Below, piece after piece: positions 17,633 to 26,513 of a stretch of DNA of 64,000 nt. This DNA is from Nitrospira sp. (lineage in GTDB: Bacteria; Nitrospirota; Nitrospiria; Nitrospirales; Nitrospiraceae): contig CP060499.1 of NCBI GenBank assembly GCA_024760525.1, forward strand, positions 558,001 to 622,000, read 5' to 3'. The notes below the pieces were generated by a model. The model had not been told where the DNA came from. It saw only the letters and a list, made by a program, of their open reading frames with translations, and ran no database searches. A program made the translations under genes and the position numbers. The first letter of the stretch is position 1. Each line of letters begins with the position of its first letter.

Positions 17633-19249
17633 TCACGCCGGTGTGATCGCCGTCAGGGCTGGTTCCTTCGTGCGGAAATACCCGAACAGACACAAGAGCG
17701 CGCAGATTATAACACAGGCATGGGCAAACACATCGCCGTAATAGCTGTAAAACGTGGGGGCTTGCCGGGTCGGGATGGCCGCGTACGATGCCTCTTCCGT
17801 GAACAGGGGGGTGGCTTGGATGATTTGCCCGAATGGATCGACGAACCCGGAAATTCCCGTGTTGGCGGAGCGCGCAAAGGCCAAGTGGTTTTCCACTGAG
17901 CGAAACACGACCATGGCGAAGTGCTGCGCGGGCGCTGAGGAGGGTCCAAACCATCCGTCATTCGTGATCGTGACCAGAAACTCCGCGCCATTTGCGGCGA
18001 ACTGACGGACCAAATCCGGGAAAATCACTTCGTAACAGATGGCCACCCCGAACTTGACGGATCTGGCGCCAAGGGGACTTTCTTTGCTCCATGACTTAGG
18101 GGTGAACGAAAGAGTCGTCGGTCCCGGGCCTGCTTCAAAATCTCCGATCCCCTCCACAAGTTTGTCGAGAAAGAACAGCAGCGACGATTTGAGAGGAATG
18201 TATTCTCCGAACGGCACGAGATGGTGTTTATCATAACGGCCGAGCAGCGTGCCGTCCCTTCCCAGCAGATAGGCGCTGTTCAAGAGATAGGGGCGGCGAT
18301 CGGGGTAGAATCTCAAGGCCGGACTGCCGAGGAGAATCGGCGCCTGCGCACGTTGAGCCCAATCGATCAATTGCAACTGATACTCTCTTTCCCGCTCCAA
18401 GATGAACGGGGTCGCGGCTTCGGGCCACACAACCAAGTCCGTATTGGCGCCCAGTTGGGCCGTCAGGCGGTCCAATCGCCGCATCGTCTCGTCGCGGTAT
18501 GACGCATCCCATTTCACCGCTTGATCGATATTCGGTTGGACCACCCCCACGATAATCGACGGTTTCGGTTGTTTCCGGTCTCTATCGCTCAGGACCGCCG
18601 AACTATAGACCCATGAGAGCACCATGCAGACGGCCGCAGTGGTGAGTAACTCCCATGGAAGCTTGGCCGGGTGGAATCCACGGAAAAACGGCATGATCCA
18701 CAAGAGAAGCTCCGCCAAGGACACATTCACCAGCACGATCAGGAAGGAAATTCCGTATACCCCTGTATGGTCCGCCACCTGAATCAATTCCAGCTCTTGG
18801 TATTGCGAATAACCCAGGAGACACCAGGGAAGACCCGAGAGGAGGTGGGTGCGGAACAATTCGAGCGCCACCCAGAAGCAGGGCGCAAAGAATATCCCGT
18901 AGCGTGGAATCAGTTCACGCAGCCAGACCACGGCCAGGCAATAAAGCGCGACGTAGAGTCCGAGATAGGTGGTGAGCAGCAACAGAATCGCGTAGCTGAC
19001 GAGCTCGGGTACCTTGCCATAGGTCGTCATGGCTGTGACCACCCAGGCCATGATCCCGGTGAATCCGACGACCCCGCTCAGCCAACCGATCCAAAAAGCC
19101 CGTTGCCTGGAACATTGATCGAGCGCGAGATGAAGAGGAATCAGGACGACCCAGGCCAGCAGTCCCAGGTCGAATTTTGGAAAACAAAGAGGCAACAGCA
19201 GTCCGCTCGCGCAGGCGAAGAGTATCTGGCGCGGACGAGATCCATCCAT
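17633..19249 (-). CDS. lnt: Apolipoprotein N-acyltransferase
   Basis: A 538-residue inner-membrane protein. ATG 19249 is chosen because the protein then begins just before the first membrane helix (QILFACASGLLLPLCFP); the longer frame reaches into the divergent PilZ gene. Several membrane helices precede a periplasmic nitrilase-type domain with the catalytic triad context: VVWPEAATPF (Glu), KHHLVPFGEY (Lys) and GVAICYEVIFPD (Cys). It transfers the third acyl chain to lipoproteins. The window also holds lgt and lolCD, so much of the lipoprotein pathway is here. Confidence 0.93.
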   Translation of the reverse strand: MDGSRPRQILFACASGLLLPLCFPKFDLGLLAWVVLIPLHLALDQCSRQRAFWIGWLSGVVGFTGIMAWVVTAMTTYGKVPELVSYAILLLLTTYLGLYVALYCLAVVWLRELIPRYGIFFAPCFWVALELFRTHLLSGLPWCLLGYSQYQELELIQVADHTGVYGISFLIVLVNVSLAELLLWIMPFFRGFHPAKLPWELLTTAAVCMVLSWVYSSAVLSDRDRKQPKPSIIVGVVQPNIDQAVKWDASYRDETMRRLDRLTAQLGANTDLVVWPEAATPFILEREREYQLQLIDWAQRAQAPILLGSPALRFYPDRRPYLLNSAYLLGRDGTLLGRYDKHHLVPFGEYIPLKSSLLFFLDKLVEGIGDFEAGPGPTTLSFTPKSWSKESPLGARSVKFGVAICYEVIFPDLVRQFAANGAEFLVTITNDGWFGPSSAPAQHFAMVVFRSVENHLAFARSANTGISGFVDPFGQIIQATPLFTEEASYAAIPTRQAPTFYSYYGDVFAHACVIICALLCLFGYFRTKEPALTAITPA

Positions 19250-19362
19250 CGTGCCGTACCTTACGAAAAGATTCGACGACTTGCAAGAGAACACTCGAAC
19301 AATCAGGGACTTGGAAGGGTTCCACGTGCTTTTTGTGGGCGAAACGGGTATGCTTACTTTCC

Positions 19363-19692
19363 ATGGAACGGCGTCGTCACCGTCGGGTTTCTGCACAGGT
19401 CAAAAGCTTGATTAAGGCCAACTCTCATGAAGTCGAGGGGGAAACCATGGATCTTTCACTGGGCGGCGCCCGGATCGAAAGCTCTCTCGTGGTCCAGCCC
19501 GGCAGTCAGATAGCCGTGAAGCTCATTCTCCCGGGAGATGATACCCCGATCGTGATCGAGCAAGCGCAGGTCCAGTGGAGCCTGGATCGGACGTTCGGCG
19601 TCAGATTTCTCGAAGTGCCGCAGCAAGAGTTGGATGAATTGGAACAGCTCATCGAGGAATGTATCGCGCTTGATGAAGGGAGAACCCCATGA
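19363..19692 (+). CDS. PilZ domain protein, probable c-di-GMP receptor
   Basis: A 109-residue single-domain protein starting at ATG 19363. The c-di-GMP-binding motifs are the arginine cluster RRRHRR at residues 3-8 and DLSLGGA at about residues 31-37, matching RxxxR and (D/N)xSxxG. The C-terminus has VRFLEVPQQELDEL. It is divergent from lnt and overlaps the next gene by four bases. The output partner is unknown. Confidence 0.88.
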   Translation: MERRRHRRVSAQVKSLIKANSHEVEGETMDLSLGGARIESSLVVQPGSQIAVKLILPGDDTPIVIEQAQVQWSLDRTFGVRFLEVPQQELDELEQLIEECIALDEGRTP

Positions 19693-19904
19693 AACCTGTG
19701 GACACTCGCACTGAGACACAGAATGACGACCCGTGCACCTGGATTGGTGGTGAAGCGACCGTTGGCACGCAGGCCGGTCGCCATGTCCGTCGGCAGGCGC
19801 GACACACGCCGTCTTTGTTCGGCATCATCCTCGGACTGACCTTCTTCGGTGGCCTCACGCTGGGCAGCTCCGTCGGTCTGCTCTGTCGACCCAAAGGCAA
19901 ATAA
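19689..19904 (+). CDS. Small single-pass membrane protein
   Basis: A 71-residue protein whose ATG overlaps the PilZ stop (ATGA), with AGGGAG upstream, so it is translationally coupled. One hydrophobic segment (IILGLTFFGGLTLGSSVGLL) spans about residues 45-66, preceded by a soluble charged N-terminus. No family is recognised. Coupling to a PilZ gene suggests, but does not show, a role in c-di-GMP-dependent envelope control. Confidence 0.65.
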   Translation: MKPVDTRTETQNDDPCTWIGGEATVGTQAGRHVRRQARHTPSLFGIILGLTFFGGLTLGSSVGLLCRPKGK

Positions 19905-19997
19905 CCCTACCAGAGTTACGGAACGGCCTTCTCCATCCGGAGATCAACCGCCGTCCTCTCGGAACTCGAATACTAACCGCGCCTGAATGAGCCGACT

Positions 19998-20029
19998 GCA
20001 CACGTGCCTATAACGATGGGCACATGTGC
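19998..20029. repeat. Inverted repeat, stem-loop
   Basis: GCACACGTGCC (19998-20008) pairs with GGCACATGTGC (20019-20029) with one mismatch around a short AT-rich loop. There is no T-run after it, so it is not a standard terminator for the PilZ unit. An operator or mRNA structure is possible. Confidence 0.5.
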
Positions 20030-20163
20030 TCGGCATTGCCTGCCTGCATCGACACGGAACGAATAGGACCGCAGCCGCGTCGGTGCTTCGAAATTCTGCT
20101 TCCTGTGCATTAACAGGCCCACTGCATCGTGTGGTGAACGATGTATCTCTTTTGTCCTCCAGT

Positions 20164-20179
20164 GTATCTACTTAGATAC
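20164..20179. promoter_or_regulatory. Palindrome GTATCTA-CT-TAGATAC, candidate operator
   Basis: Perfect 7+7 palindrome with a two-base spacer, about 235 bases upstream of the gene at 20415. A close relative (ATCTA-TT-TAGAT) lies at 42488-42499 upstream of the TIR gene. A shared regulator-binding site is inferred. Confidence 0.4.
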
Positions 20180-20414
20180 CAAAGAAGAGAAACTGAGGGT
20201 TCCCATCGCGCAAGCGTGACACAAGTACACGGCTCAAATCGTAAAGCTTTAGAGACAACTTTGGAGAGAATCAGAATAGCGCGCGGTATTCAGAAGAAGT
20301 TAGGCACGCAAAGTGCCTACAAGAAAACACGTAGCTGTTCAGATGATTCCCTTCGCAAGCCGCGATTCGCTCAGCTTGTGAGGCGTTGACGGTTACTACG
20401 TCAGGAGATGGTCT

Positions 20415-21428
20415 ATGAATCACCCGGGTTTCATGTTCCAAGGCCTGTACGGCTATGAAGATTCGGACAGTCCGGACACCTTTTATTATGTGCCCGGCGA
20501 GCCAAGTCCGGAGCGAGACCCACAGGGTAAGCCGACCTTGAGCCTGTTGGCTTTTGAGGATACGGCAATTCTGAAGCTCGGTGCTCGGTGGGGGCCCGAG
20601 GAAAAGACGCTTGATGCGTTCCGGCGTGACATTGTCGATCAATTTCCCACTCGCCGTTTGACTTCGTCGATGGTCCGACTCACTCACAGTCCGATCACGA
20701 TGCGTAGTGCCGACCTTGTCGTCACCTGTGAGAATGGCCGGTCCGAATTCCTGCAGTCGGTTGCCACATCCGGGTTTCCTCCGTTCATGGCGATCTTCAA
20801 TGTGCGGCTGAACGCCGTGGCCAAAGCCTCGGTGATCCGCGCCCTTCATGGAACCCCCCATCTTCTCACGGTGAAGTATCGAGGTTGTTTCACAAGCCCC
20901 CTGCCGCTCTCGGCCTCTATTTCCGGCGACGCTCGTGACGAGGTTCGTGCGCTGCGTCCTTCCTCAACCGTCGCCGAGGCCCGTGCGCTCGTGGATCGAG
21001 CGCTTGCCTCGGGACAATTTACGCTTACTCGACACTCGCCGCGGGGTATGCCAACCGGCATTGAGGATCTGGTTGAAGAAGAGGTTCGCATGGCTGCGGC
21101 AAGAGCGCTTGGGTGGTTGGTGCAGAGACAGGCCACGGTGGCGGACCCGGAGGTGCTCCGCTTTGCTGTCACGATATCGAAAGCGTTGAACATGGAAATC
21201 CCTTTCGACATCGCGACCGATGTGTCGACATGGTTTCCTCGAACTCAAGGGAACACACATATCCGCGTCGTGAACCCCATGTACGAAACTGCATTGGATA
21301 AACCCTCCGGTCCCCAATTGAGACGAGTCATGGCCGAGCAAGATGGAGATGGACTGTCAGACACTCGCCGCAAAGCCGTCGAGCGCACACCATTGCCCAC
21401 TCAGGCAGTAGGAGGTCCGTCATCCTGA
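20415..21428 (+). CDS. Unknown protein A of a two-gene unit
   Basis: A 337-residue protein; ATG 20415 follows CAGGAGATGGTCT. There is no signal peptide and no family I recognise. The N-terminus (FQGLYGYEDSDSPDTFYYV) resembles the start of the next protein in pattern. A central stretch (about 130-165: MAIFNVRLNAVAKASVI, then ALHG and LTVKYRG) also matches a module there. A helical segment with EDLVEEEVRMAAARALG lies near residue 225, and the C-terminus is disordered. The 114-base gap and shared orientation suggest an operon. Function unknown; a secreted or particle-associated pair is only a guess. Confidence 0.7.
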   Translation: MNHPGFMFQGLYGYEDSDSPDTFYYVPGEPSPERDPQGKPTLSLLAFEDTAILKLGARWGPEEKTLDAFRRDIVDQFPTRRLTSSMVRLTHSPITMRSADLVVTCENGRSEFLQSVATSGFPPFMAIFNVRLNAVAKASVIRALHGTPHLLTVKYRGCFTSPLPLSASISGDARDEVRALRPSSTVAEARALVDRALASGQFTLTRHSPRGMPTGIEDLVEEEVRMAAARALGWLVQRQATVADPEVLRFAVTISKALNMEIPFDIATDVSTWFPRTQGNTHIRVVNPMYETALDKPSGPQLRRVMAEQDGDGLSDTRRKAVERTPLPTQAVGGPSS

Positions 21429-21542
21429 TGTACGAGTCCGAGAAGGACCGGCGTTCAGGCCACTGATAGGTCATCATGATGAAGATCTGTCGGGGAAGGG
21501 ATGTCGTTGTCCCTCCCCGTGAACGGGAGGAAGGAGCCGAGG

Positions 21543-23846
21543 GTGCTCTATCTCAATCCGCCATTTCATCTCATCAACGGCGTCTCACTCTTTCGTGACC
21601 ACGAAGACGGGATGCACTGGTATTACCAATCTGCCGTGCCCTTGCCGGTAGGCATGTCGGATGGTGCCGGCGGCGTGCTACCTCACGTCCAACTCATAAA
21701 ATTTCACGGAGCGGCGGGGAACGGCGGTTTCCTAAATTTTGACGTCCATTTGGGGCTGCGCGAAAATCCTCAGGAAGAAGCGAACGTTCTCGACGAGATT
21801 CGCCGGGAACTGAAGAAGCTTGAGGATCTAAAGGGCTTGCCGCGCCTCTCGCCCGTTCCCTTGGTCGACGGCTCGGTGAAACTGATGCTGTTCGACCTGA
21901 TGGCCGGGACACCGCAGTCGGGATCGCCTGACACATTGCCTTCAGGCGCCGCCGCCCCACCGTCACGTCCTGTTCTGAAGGCCAATCACAATGCGAAGCC
22001 TGCCTTGTTTGGAAAGAACCAGGCGACCTTTTCGGTCCAGCTCTCAGTGGACGGGGTTGCGATCTTGGAAAAGGCCCTTCAGGGAGAAATGTCTCCGGTC
22101 GGGATTGTGTACTCGCTCGACTTCTTGGGCCTGCGGCCCGCCTATTCTGTACGGGCCGACGTGAATTGGAATCGGGTGCAGGCTCACCTGGAAGATCACT
22201 TCAAGGTGGGAAATCCGCACATCACTCAGTCGGGCATAGACAAGATTGTCGCCAAGCTCATCGAGGAACAAGTCATTCGTATTGACGTGGATAGCTTCGT
22301 TCCCGAAGGGGACGAGACGATCGGACTCATCTCTGGCCAAGATCGAGCCGTGGCCGAGGTTCAGGATATGATCACGGAGACGTTCTTCGAACCAAGTCTC
22401 GACCCCATGACGCGCGAAGATTTGCGTGATTCCGGTAAGGCCGCGCGTATCATTCAGCTTCTTCATACGCACGGCACCTTGGAGAATGCATGGTTCAGCT
22501 ACAGCAAGGCCGACCTGACTCGAATCGATCAGAAACGGCTCAACGTCAGGATGAACGAACGCACGACGGTCAAGCGGAGCATCTATCCGCAAAGACATTT
22601 GGCCGGGCTGTTTCGAGTGATCAAGGAGCAGGGGTTGGACCTCGAGCGATTCATCATCTCCATTAATGCTGACGATCCTTGGTTCGGGAAGCGCAAGGTC
22701 GCTGCCATCTCTCGAGCTGAGTTTGCCGAAGATTCCATCCGGTCGTTGAATGTCAATCTGAGGTATGGACATGAGACCAAGAATTTGGTGCTCGATAGCG
22801 CAACTGATAGGAAGGTGTGCGAGTGGTCCAGTGTTCTCGATGGCGGCGTCATGAGATGGCCAGTCACCGCTCATTACACGGTGAACTTTAAAGGAGTAGA
22901 CGGCACCGAGCGGCCCGCCAAGCTTGAGTCCCCTCTCAAGACAATTACTGTCGAAGCTATCGAAATCGATCCGCGTGAGCTCTATGCCATCGTTCAGGTG
23001 CCCATTATTGCGATTACGTTTCCGTGGGAACGGTACCCGCAAATCGAGGTGCAACTTCAGTACGGCGATCCAGCCAACGGTATCAAGATCGGCGACACCT
23101 ATGTGTTGAGCCAGGGTGCCTCGAGCGCCGTTTGGAAGTTCTTTGTGCTGAATCCGGCACAGACGCGTTATCGCTACAAAGTGATCTATCGATCCGGAAC
23201 CCACAAAGATGTCGAGATGCCGTGGGAGGATTCCAATGCCGAGCAGATCACGCTGCGCGACCCCTATCCAAATAAGCGAATACTGGAAATTGTCCCGGTG
23301 CTTGACTGGGCCAAGGTGGACCGTGTGTTCGTCGATGTGGCCTATCAGGATGACCCCAATCAGGTATTTGAACAAGCCTCCTTCGAATTCAGTGAAACAA
23401 ATAAACAAGTCCAGAAATTCATGGTGTCCATGGAGAACCCGGACAAGCGCATTGTGGGCTACAACGTGACGGTGATCAGCAAGGATGGCACGGTGTCCCA
23501 AGTGCCCACTTCCTACACACTGGAGAAACGCATCGTCATACGGGGAGATATGAAGGGCCATCGGATCATCATGCTGCGCCCGGAGCATGTGGATTTTTTG
23601 GCTCAACAAGTGAAGGACCTGACGATCGATATGCGGTATGAGGATTCGAGCAACGGATTGAGCTATGCGGACACGTTCACCTTTCGATCGCCGGACGACC
23701 GTGGGCATTTTGAGTATGACTATGTGGACGGCGGCACGTCGCGATTCGAGTATCGCGTCAGGACGCGCTTCAACAACAACTTACAACGGGAGACCGAATG
23801 GATCGCCAGCAACAGCGACGAGCTGGAATTGAGAGTCGGAAGATAG
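21543..23846 (+). CDS. Unknown protein B with three C-terminal beta-rich repeats
   Basis: A 767-residue protein. GTG 21543 is chosen because AAGGAG lies six bases upstream and the protein then begins like its neighbour; ATG 21501 (781 residues) abuts its purine tract. The N-terminal third has a DUF-like module (FSVQLSVDGVAILEKALQG, then SLDFLGLRPAYSVRADVNW) similar to one in the preceding protein. The last 300 residues are three tandem units of about 95 residues, recognised by IEVQLQYGDPANG, VFVDVAYQDDPNQ and LTIDMRYEDSSNG in equivalent places. This predicts beta sandwiches. No signal peptide or membrane segment is seen. Function unknown. Confidence 0.75.
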   Translation: MLYLNPPFHLINGVSLFRDHEDGMHWYYQSAVPLPVGMSDGAGGVLPHVQLIKFHGAAGNGGFLNFDVHLGLRENPQEEANVLDEIRRELKKLEDLKGLPRLSPVPLVDGSVKLMLFDLMAGTPQSGSPDTLPSGAAAPPSRPVLKANHNAKPALFGKNQATFSVQLSVDGVAILEKALQGEMSPVGIVYSLDFLGLRPAYSVRADVNWNRVQAHLEDHFKVGNPHITQSGIDKIVAKLIEEQVIRIDVDSFVPEGDETIGLISGQDRAVAEVQDMITETFFEPSLDPMTREDLRDSGKAARIIQLLHTHGTLENAWFSYSKADLTRIDQKRLNVRMNERTTVKRSIYPQRHLAGLFRVIKEQGLDLERFIISINADDPWFGKRKVAAISRAEFAEDSIRSLNVNLRYGHETKNLVLDSATDRKVCEWSSVLDGGVMRWPVTAHYTVNFKGVDGTERPAKLESPLKTITVEAIEIDPRELYAIVQVPIIAITFPWERYPQIEVQLQYGDPANGIKIGDTYVLSQGASSAVWKFFVLNPAQTRYRYKVIYRSGTHKDVEMPWEDSNAEQITLRDPYPNKRILEIVPVLDWAKVDRVFVDVAYQDDPNQVFEQASFEFSETNKQVQKFMVSMENPDKRIVGYNVTVISKDGTVSQVPTSYTLEKRIVIRGDMKGHRIIMLRPEHVDFLAQQVKDLTIDMRYEDSSNGLSYADTFTFRSPDDRGHFEYDYVDGGTSRFEYRVRTRFNNNLQRETEWIASNSDELELRVGR

Positions 23847-23938
23847 CCCCGAGTCGGTAAAGATATCGCCCGGATGCGCTCACTGAAATTAGCGAGGGTG
23901 GAGGTGTCCATGCCGATGGAGGGGGATGAGGCAGTACA

Positions 23939-24346
23939 CTAAGTCGGAAGGGTAACGAGGTCACAATACTTCGCGATGCGCGCAAAGTCCTGATCGGCCG
24001 TCAGGAGCGGGAAGCCGTACTGGCAACAGGCTGCGGCTATGAGAAAATCGATAGCTCCGGCATTGACTCCTTTCGCACGGCAAGTCGTACGGAGTCGTGC
24101 GGCGGCTACATAGGTTGGACGAGTCAGCTCAAGGAGTGGATAGGGATCGAGGAGAGTCAAAAGATGATCGAATTGCCTTACCGAGCGGAGTCCATCGAGA
24201 AGCTCTTGCAGAATATTACCGATCAGAAATAGTCCATCTCCGGATTCGACGTGCTGCCGAAACGCTCGTACGTGAGTGTGGTTATCATCGATCCGAGGCC
24301 GCCGCAGGACCAGTGACCACACCGAGGTGTCAACGACGAGGTTCAC
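23939..24346 (-). CDS. vapC: PIN-domain ribonuclease toxin, VapC family
   Basis: A 135-residue protein from a GTG start at 24346, beginning NLVVDTSVW. The PIN acidic residues are visible: Asp in VVDTSVW, Glu in NILQELLDG, Asp in GAIDFLIAA and Asp in LTADQDFARIA. Such enzymes cleave tRNA or rRNA until neutralised. The start overlaps the upstream antitoxin gene by 17 bases, standard for vapBC. Confidence 0.9.
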   Translation of the reverse strand: MNLVVDTSVWSLVLRRPRIDDNHTHVRAFRQHVESGDGLFLIGNILQELLDGLRSVRQFDHLLTLLDPYPLLELTRPTYVAAARLRTTCRAKGVNAGAIDFLIAAACCQYGFPLLTADQDFARIAKYCDLVTLPT

Positions 24347-24542
24347 GGTCGCGTCGGTCTTTCTTGTAATTCCATCCCTCTCGAAACTCGATGGTCCCAA
24401 GGGCTTTAAGGATTTCCCGCTGCCTGCGACGTTGAATGAATTCCGTCAGCGCCTGAGTAACCGTCTCCTTTTTGGTGCGAAGTTTTCCGACGCGTCGAGC
24501 GCGTTCCAGTAAGGCATCATCGATGGCTAGATTGGTCGCCAT
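24330..24542 (-). CDS. vapB: VapB-type antitoxin
   Basis: A 70-residue protein starting at ATG 24542 (GGAGGG just upstream; an ATG at 24554 is also possible). MATNLAIDDALLERARRVG, then KKETVTQALTEFIQRR, is a ribbon-helix-helix type II antitoxin that binds its operator and the toxin. It precedes and overlaps vapC. The C-terminal tail should wrap the PIN active site. Confidence 0.88.
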   Translation of the reverse strand: MATNLAIDDALLERARRVGKLRTKKETVTQALTEFIQRRRQREILKALGTIEFREGWNYKKDRRDREPRR

Positions 24543-24753
24543 GTGGCCCTCCATGTGTAGCGATTACACATAAGAGTACGCCACGACCGGTAGACTGTCA
24601 AACTCTACGGTAAGCTCTTCGCATAGCTCACGATAGTGTCGGTTATTCTGAAACATCACCATCTACCAATCTTCTTGTCTTATCCGTTGGACGGGGTGTG
24701 CCTCGGGTTTTGCTGAGGCTGCTCTTCCTCTTAAGCAGGTATAGAATGGAGTT

Positions 24754-25818
24754 ATGCCATACGACAGCAGGTCATTATCGCGGCGGGGCTGGTTCTCATT
24801 GAAGCCGATTCCGATATCCACGGCGTTGCTCGCCGGGCTTCTCCTGATCATGTTGTCTGTCTCCGTTCCTTCGGTACTGGCCGAGACGGATCGAGGAACG
24901 TGGCGTGCAGCTGCGCCGATGCCGACGAAGCGGACGGAGGTGGCTGTCGCAACGCTGGACGGGAAAATCTACGCCGTCGGCGGGTTTGAAAAGCCGAGCT
25001 TGGGCAATGTGATGAATTTCGCGATCACGCCATCGGTCGAAGTCTATGATCCTGCGACAGATCGATGGACCTCTAAAGCCGCTATGCCGGTCGGCCTGCA
25101 CCATGTCGGGATCGGGGTTGCCGGCGGACGACTGTACGTCATCGGCGGGTACAGCAAATCGGGCATGAGCGTATGGAACCCGGTGGCGGCGACGTACGCC
25201 TATGACCCGGCTACGGACACCTGGATTGAGCGCGCTCCTATGCCAACCGCGCGAGGCGCATTGTCTGTAACGGAATGCGAGGGGAAACTATATGCCATCG
25301 GTGGGTATGATCGGAAGGCCAACAGCGCGGCGGTCGAAGTGTACGATCCCGTGGGCAACGTCTGGGCAACGGCTGCCTCCCTACCGACACCCCGTGATCA
25401 TCTCGCCACCGTGACCGTGGCCGGAAAGATCTATGCGATCGGTGGGCGACTGAATGGCGATTATTCTCGGAACCTCGCCATAACGGAAATGTATGATCCG
25501 GTTACAGATCGCTGGATGCGTGTCTCGGATCTTCCGACTGCGCGCAGCGGCATTACAGCCGCCGTGATTGATGCGAAAATCTACGTGTTCGGCGGCGAAG
25601 GATCGGACGGGACATTCCGTGAAAACGAGGCTTATGACTCGGCGCGTGACAGATGGCAGACTATGGCCCCGATGCCGACGGGGCGACATGGCCTTGGGTC
25701 GGCAGCGGCGGAAGGACGCATTCACGTCATCAGCGGCGGTCCGACGCCAGGCGGCTCCTTCAGCGATCTGAATGAAGTGTTTATCCCACCGTCGAAAAGC
25801 CAATCGATGGCTGAATGA
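24754..25818 (+). CDS. Secreted Kelch-repeat beta-propeller protein
   Basis: A 354-residue protein with a basic N-terminus and a hydrophobic signal segment ending SVLAET (about residue 45). Six Kelch repeats follow, each with the pattern KIYAVGG, VEVYDPATDRW and APMPTARG, forming a predicted six-bladed propeller. Kelch propellers bind proteins or sugars. No catalytic residues are evident. Isolated gene; location periplasmic or extracellular. Confidence 0.85.
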   Translation: MPYDSRSLSRRGWFSLKPIPISTALLAGLLLIMLSVSVPSVLAETDRGTWRAAAPMPTKRTEVAVATLDGKIYAVGGFEKPSLGNVMNFAITPSVEVYDPATDRWTSKAAMPVGLHHVGIGVAGGRLYVIGGYSKSGMSVWNPVAATYAYDPATDTWIERAPMPTARGALSVTECEGKLYAIGGYDRKANSAAVEVYDPVGNVWATAASLPTPRDHLATVTVAGKIYAIGGRLNGDYSRNLAITEMYDPVTDRWMRVSDLPTARSGITAAVIDAKIYVFGGEGSDGTFRENEAYDSARDRWQTMAPMPTGRHGLGSAAAEGRIHVISGGPTPGGSFSDLNEVFIPPSKSQSMAE

Positions 25819-25889
25819 GTCTTAGATCATCGGCTTCTCAACGAGCTTTCCGCCATCAACGCCGCAAGCCCAGTCCAAAGGTGAGCGTC

Positions 25890-26513
25890 TTAAAAGGAGT
25901 TTGAAAGGGTGGCCCCACCGATGAGAAGAAAATAGCCGGCATTATAGAAAGCATGCAGAGCGATGGAAGGATACACAGATCCAAATCGATCGCGTACGAA
26001 ACCGAAACAGAGCGAAGGAACGAATACGAGAAGCGACCAGAAGAGAGAATGACTGGCCAGATGAGCACATGTGAACAAGAAAGATGATAGAAGATTGGCG
26101 GTGGATAGACCGATCCATGTCTTCTGCCCCGCTATGGATTGCAGTAAATACCCCTGAATGATGCCACGGAACAACAACTCCTCGAACAGTGGTTGCCATA
26201 GAACGACGGAGAGAAAGGCCGGTAACAAGATGGCGTGCCGAGGCAGTGGTTGAACGGTAAAGAATTCGATCATGGGAATCCATGCGATCGGGCCAAAGAT
26301 TAACAATAGGAGAAATACAGGATCCCGATAAAAGGGTCGATCATATTGAAGGCCCAGTAATGTCATCATTTGCGTTGAGCGGCTTAGTAGACGGAGTTCA
26401 CCGGAGGAAACGCCTTTGACGCCGACGATTGGGTCGAGGTCCGGCTTCCGCTGTGACGGCACTCCTCGCGTTCCGAAATTCAGTCTCATCGGCTTCGGCG
26501 TCTTATTCTCCAC
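25890..26513 (-). CDS. CPBP-family glutamic intramembrane protease, probable CTERM-processing enzyme
   Basis: A 207-residue multi-pass membrane protein. The catalytic motif FEELLFRG (EExxxR) is followed by conserved His in CAHLASHS and the HAFYNAGYF segment of the CPBP/ABI family. It overlaps the S8 protease gene by 28 bases. That neighbour ends in a Cys-helix-Arg tripartite signal, so this protease probably processes it. The pair resembles Mrt-type proteases with a dedicated CTERM target (JDVT-CTERM/MrtJ is one candidate). That family assignment is tentative. Confidence 0.8.
   Translation of the reverse strand: MENKTPKPMRLNFGTRGVPSQRKPDLDPIVGVKGVSSGELRLLSRSTQMMTLLGLQYDRPFYRDPVFLLLLIFGPIAWIPMIEFFTVQPLPRHAILLPAFLSVVLWQPLFEELLFRGIIQGYLLQSIAGQKTWIGLSTANLLSSFLFTCAHLASHSLFWSLLVFVPSLCFGFVRDRFGSVYPSIALHAFYNAGYFLLIGGATLSNSF

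Larger units (their letters stand above)
19905..20414. other. Intergenic region before the unknown two-gene unit
   Basis: About 510 bases without a supported gene; an 82-codon frame at 20141-20389 has no protein-like features. It contains an 11-bp stem-loop (19998-20029) and a 7+7 palindrome (20164-20179). Together they suggest regulated transcription of the genes at 20415 and 21543. Confidence 0.5.

Noticed and set aside
19998..20029. Stem-loop considered as terminator of the PilZ unit
   Set aside because: No T-run follows; it is listed only as an inverted repeat.
20141..20389. 82-codon frame in the leader of the unknown unit
   Set aside because: No ribosome-binding site, basic random-looking composition, and it overlaps the palindrome.
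22044..23708. 554-codon minus-strand frame opposite unknown protein B
   Set aside because: It shadows the plus-strand gene, which has a good ribosome-binding site and repeated protein modules. The antisense frame has no domain or start signal.
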